Assembly: GCA_021904315.1 (NCBI GenBank)
Contig: CM038925.1
Coordinates: 9,736,501-9,800,500 of the forward strand
Reading direction: 5' to 3'
DNA length: 64,000 nucleotides
Source of the DNA: Sphagnum magellanicum
Taxonomy: Eukaryota > Streptophyta > Sphagnopsida > Sphagnales > Sphagnaceae
A program made the translations under genes and the position numbers. Positions 61,070 through 64,000 of the stretch are shown here, in pieces. Under the pieces are notes generated by a model. It ran no database searches. It worked only from the letters and a program-made list of their open reading frames with translations, and was not told the DNA's origin. The first letter of the stretch is position 1. Each line of letters begins with the position of its first letter.

Positions 61070-62755
61070 TGATTCATTCACGTGCATTGCATTAACAATA
61101 AAACAGGGTGCAGCATGCGCAACTGGAGCTCTACCAGAACTTAACACATCCAGTGTGCACTGTTTAGTTTCTCCCCCCCCCCAAACGCTCCCATGAACCT
61201 GAAAAGATGGACTGTACAAAGTGAGAGACTATTTAACTCACACCGCTAATGTCTGGGCCGATCGTTGTAGTTGGCCAATGAGAAACAATCATTTCCTGCT
61301 TCTGGCGCTCTTGGAGGGCCTGCTAACATGGGCACTTTTCCAGTTTCACAGAGCTTTTCTGCAGCTTGTCATCCAAACAGTACTACTGTACAGGGGGCAT
61401 TTTTACGACTACCGTTGGGCATGTTTTAAAGTTAGCCTAGCTGACAGGGTACAGCAAAAAGTCATAAGCCCACAACAATCAAGGCTTTTGCCATTTTCAA
61501 AGTGGAACCTTTACAAAAATCTTTGGGTTCACATTCTTTAGGTAAACAAGGTGATTTTTTTTTTTTTTTTTTTTTTTTGAAGAGTTGGCAAATAGTTGAA
61601 CTTTACAAATAATTGATCAATTTTAATTAATTGTAAAACTCCGTACTTATACAATAGGCATTCGATTTAATTTGTTGTAAAACTCTTTACCTATACATTA
61701 TTTGATCTTGTTGGGGAGTGTGTACATAGAACCAGACTTAGTTTTTGAACCAAGCCCACAAGTTCTTGAATTTGAAAAAAATGTTAAAAACCAAAACTGC
61801 ATGGTTTAGAAATTAAAAAAACCAAGCTCAAACTTGCACCTAAAGAACATAACCCCAAGAAAATATGTGTCGAACCAAGGACTAAAGGTTTTTTTCAAAA
61901 AGAAGAATCAACATTGGTCTTAGGTTGATTTGGCATCTCCTTTTGAACATATGATGTTAGTTTTGGTCTTGGGTCCAACACTCAACTTTTGGCTAGTATG
62001 ATGTAAGTACATGTGTATATATCATTGTTGGTAGGTTCTCTAGGTTGGAGTGTTAAATCTAAGAGGTTTAGGTTCAAGTTTTTCTAATTAGGTTTTTATG
62101 ACAGACTTGGCATAACACCCTTTTCGTGGAATTGGGCACAAGGAATCAATTGTGGAATTAACATTTTCTTAGAATCAAAATTTCAATTACAACCTTGTTC
62201 AAATAAACTTTTGAAAATAGGTTTACTAAGTTCTTAAGGTATGCACATTGAATTTTTTTGAAACATCAGCAGGTTGAACTTTTTTAGGTAGGTGTTTGGT
62301 TTTAATTTCTCGTAAATTTTGATACCTTCATAATTTTCATTTTTAACATGATATAAAACTTCACACAAATAAAATTATCCTTGGGGAACATGAAGTGTGG
62401 ACTTGTGTCCCAACTATAAACTTGGGCTTGTAAACAAGTTTAAAGCATCAAAAGTGAAATGGGCTAGGAGATAATCATGGGATTCAAACATAATCCCCCA
62501 AGTGTGCAAGAGTGCAAGGAAATGAGTTTCAACACTCCCCCAAGTGGATCCTACAAGGGTTTTGAATCCTTGAAACAAAAGTGCAAATAGAAAACCCTTT
62601 TTATACCATTGAAAGTGCAAATATTGAAAATGAACTCACAGTTTCCATTTGGAAATCTAAAGCTCAAATTATGGCCAAATGAATGGTTTATAGTCATTCA
62701 AACTTGAACAAATGAGGTCAAATGATATTCAATTGGAAAAGGTTTTTCCAAACTT
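61070..62755. other. No gene recognised; long poly-T
   Basis: A C-run lies near 61172. A poly-T run of nearly 30 bases lies at about 61553-61578. The 106-codon plus frame at 61221-61541 and the minus frames near 61007 and 62414 lack motifs. Confidence 0.45.
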
Positions 62756-62759
62756 CAAA

Positions 62760-63160
62760 TTAATCAATGTTTGACGAAAATACAAGTTTAACCAAAGTTT
62801 TGCCAAATATGAATTTAACCAATATTTAGCCAACATTTGGGTTTTGCCAAGGTTTTGTAAAATTTATGTTTTGCTAAGGTTTAGTCAAAGTTTCACCAAT
62901 TTGGAGTTTAACCAAGGTTTAGCCAAATTTGATTTTAGCCAAGGTTTAACCAAATTGGAATTTAGTCAATGTTTAATCAAAATATTTAACCAAGATTTAG
63001 CCAAATATGGGTTTAATTAAGGTTTAGCCAAATTTGAATTCAACCAATGTTTTGCCAAATTTTTGTTTAGCTAGTGTTGGTGTATGTTGAGTGTAACCAA
63101 ATTTTAATTTATTCAACATTGTTCCAAATTATAATTTTACCAGTGTTGAATTCAAGTTTA
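62760..63160 (+). repeat. Degenerate ~28-bp tandem array
   Basis: About 12 units of AACCAAGGTTTAGCCAAATT followed by TGRATTT, with gradual drift. The TTTAGCCAAATTTG word resembles the palindrome at 32017, 42198, 57911 and 60320. Confidence 0.8.
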
Positions 63161-63609
63161 GCCTATAATTAGACATAAATGCCATGTGGGCTTAGTGAAG
63201 GTGCAACATAGGTTACTTTAATTAATAAGCTAGGTTTATTGGTAGGTACTACTCTTTGGAGGGGGGGACATTAGTAAAAATAAGTAAAAAATAGGTGAAT
63301 AAAAATAAAAAAAAAGGTGCAATATATTGGTTGTTGGGTAAAAATTATAAGTTAATTAGTTAAAAAATAAGGTACATTTAATTCAAATAATAAATTTAAT
63401 TACAATATAGGGTATGTAATAATATGAAATAATGGATTATAATTAATATAGGATGGTTTTAATGTGTATATATTAAAAAATAAAATAATAATAGGGTAAT
63501 AAAAATAGGTTGGACAATTATTTATTACCCCCTTTAAAGATGGTTGTTTGATGCACGTAAATTTCAAATTTCACACTAAATGTCCCGTCATGGGTACTAT
63601 TTTAAATTA

Positions 63610-63640
63610 ATTAATTAAATTATATATATATATATATTGT
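63610..63640. repeat. (TA)n microsatellite
   Basis: An uninterrupted TATATATATATATATATA run after TTAATTAATTAAATTA. Confidence 0.85.
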
Positions 63641-63775
63641 ATGTTGATTAGGTTGGTAAATTAGGAAGGTAAGTCAATAAGTTAGCTGGGTAGGTAGGTA
63701 AGTAAGTAAGGCCTATGTAGAAGGTTGGTTTGTTATGAAGATCTTATTTTAATTTATGACTAAACTTTTTATTGT

Positions 63776-63945
63776 GTGCATATTTACTTATATAGTTTGC
63801 AACATTGGGGAAAAAAAAAAGACAAAAGATATGGGATAATTTTTGTAGTCGCAAATTAGTTTGTGACTAGGTTGTGACTGTAAAATTTATCCCATATCTT
63901 TTTTCTTTCATTTCAATCTTGTAAACTACATAACAAGATGCACTT
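63776..63945. mobile_element. Foldback MITE-like inverted repeat
   Basis: The inner arms are near-perfect: AAAAGATATGGGATAATTTT at about 63823 against the complement AAATTTATCCCATATCTTTT at about 63884, continued by TGTAGTCGCAAA/TTGTGACTGTAA. The similarity extends outward to about 80 bp per arm (TGCATATTTACTTATATAGT against the complement of ACTACATAACAAGATGCA). Confidence 0.7.
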
Positions 63946-64000
63946 GAAACATTGAAAACACACAAATAACATTGAAAATAACATGACATTTGGGATGAAC

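Overview
The window reads as intergenic DNA from a green plant with a large, repeat-filled nuclear genome. The sequence is strongly AT-rich. It contains no intact long open reading frame, no rRNA and no canonical tRNA. It does hold four CACTA-type (En/Spm-like) DNA transposon ends or elements, a decayed hAT transposase, a PIF/Harbinger (Tourist-like) MITE with TTA duplications, several foldback MITEs, and a long degenerate array derived from TTTAGGG, the Arabidopsis-type telomere repeat. Everything that was once protein-coding is now a pseudogene. I cannot name the species; a streptophyte with a multi-gigabase, TE-dominated genome is my inference, not something the bases prove.

Layout. 1-1060 is the end of a CACTA element. 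1061-2000 is a degenerate repeat block with palindromic cores. 2068-7786 (minus strand) is a decayed gene of the DUF7869 type. It is cut by a complete 2,110-bp CACTA element (3188-5297, target duplication CAA), and the reading frame continues exactly across the insertion point. 7880-8540 is a tandem array of ~50-bp units with the same palindromic core. 8.5-11.2 kb has no recognisable gene. 11.2-14.4 kb holds foldback MITEs and telomere-like arrays. 15.3-16.8 kb is a pyrimidine-rich strand-biased tract. 17.5-18.2 kb is a second palindromic-core array. 18.2-24.4 kb is a second decayed gene (VDGQHT motif, at least one retained intron), interrupted by a complete 3,148-bp CACTA element (20897-24044, target duplication AAT). 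24.85-25.25 kb is a third palindromic-core array. 25.4-27.6 kb holds two successive FCP1/NIF-type phosphatase domain remnants, both without the nucleophilic Asp. 28.8-31.1 kb has unidentified decayed coding sequence and dispersed repeats. 32562-34880 is a third complete CACTA element (2,319 bp, target duplication ATG). 35.4-36.2 kb is a hAT transposase remnant.

The second half (36-64 kb) is mostly featureless AT-rich DNA with MITEs. Three copies of a family with CCACAGTGAACCAGCACCC termini and an internal hairpin lie at about 46.2, 58.0 and 60.9 kb. A Tourist-like MITE lies at 49.2 kb. There are short tandem arrays, and minus-strand unidentified decayed coding sequence near 53 and 55.5 kb.

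The most interesting pattern is an imperfect palindrome of about 18 bp, consensus GCYTAGTGGCCRCYAAGC. It forms the constant part of at least three tandem arrays whose spacers and periods differ completely (about 38, 50 and 55-60 bp), with a fourth, looser block. These arrays lie on both sides of the two large decayed genes, as if they were paired terminal regions of an uncharacterised class of large mobile element. A second notable pattern is a tRNA-like module carried at the same internal position by all three related CACTA copies.
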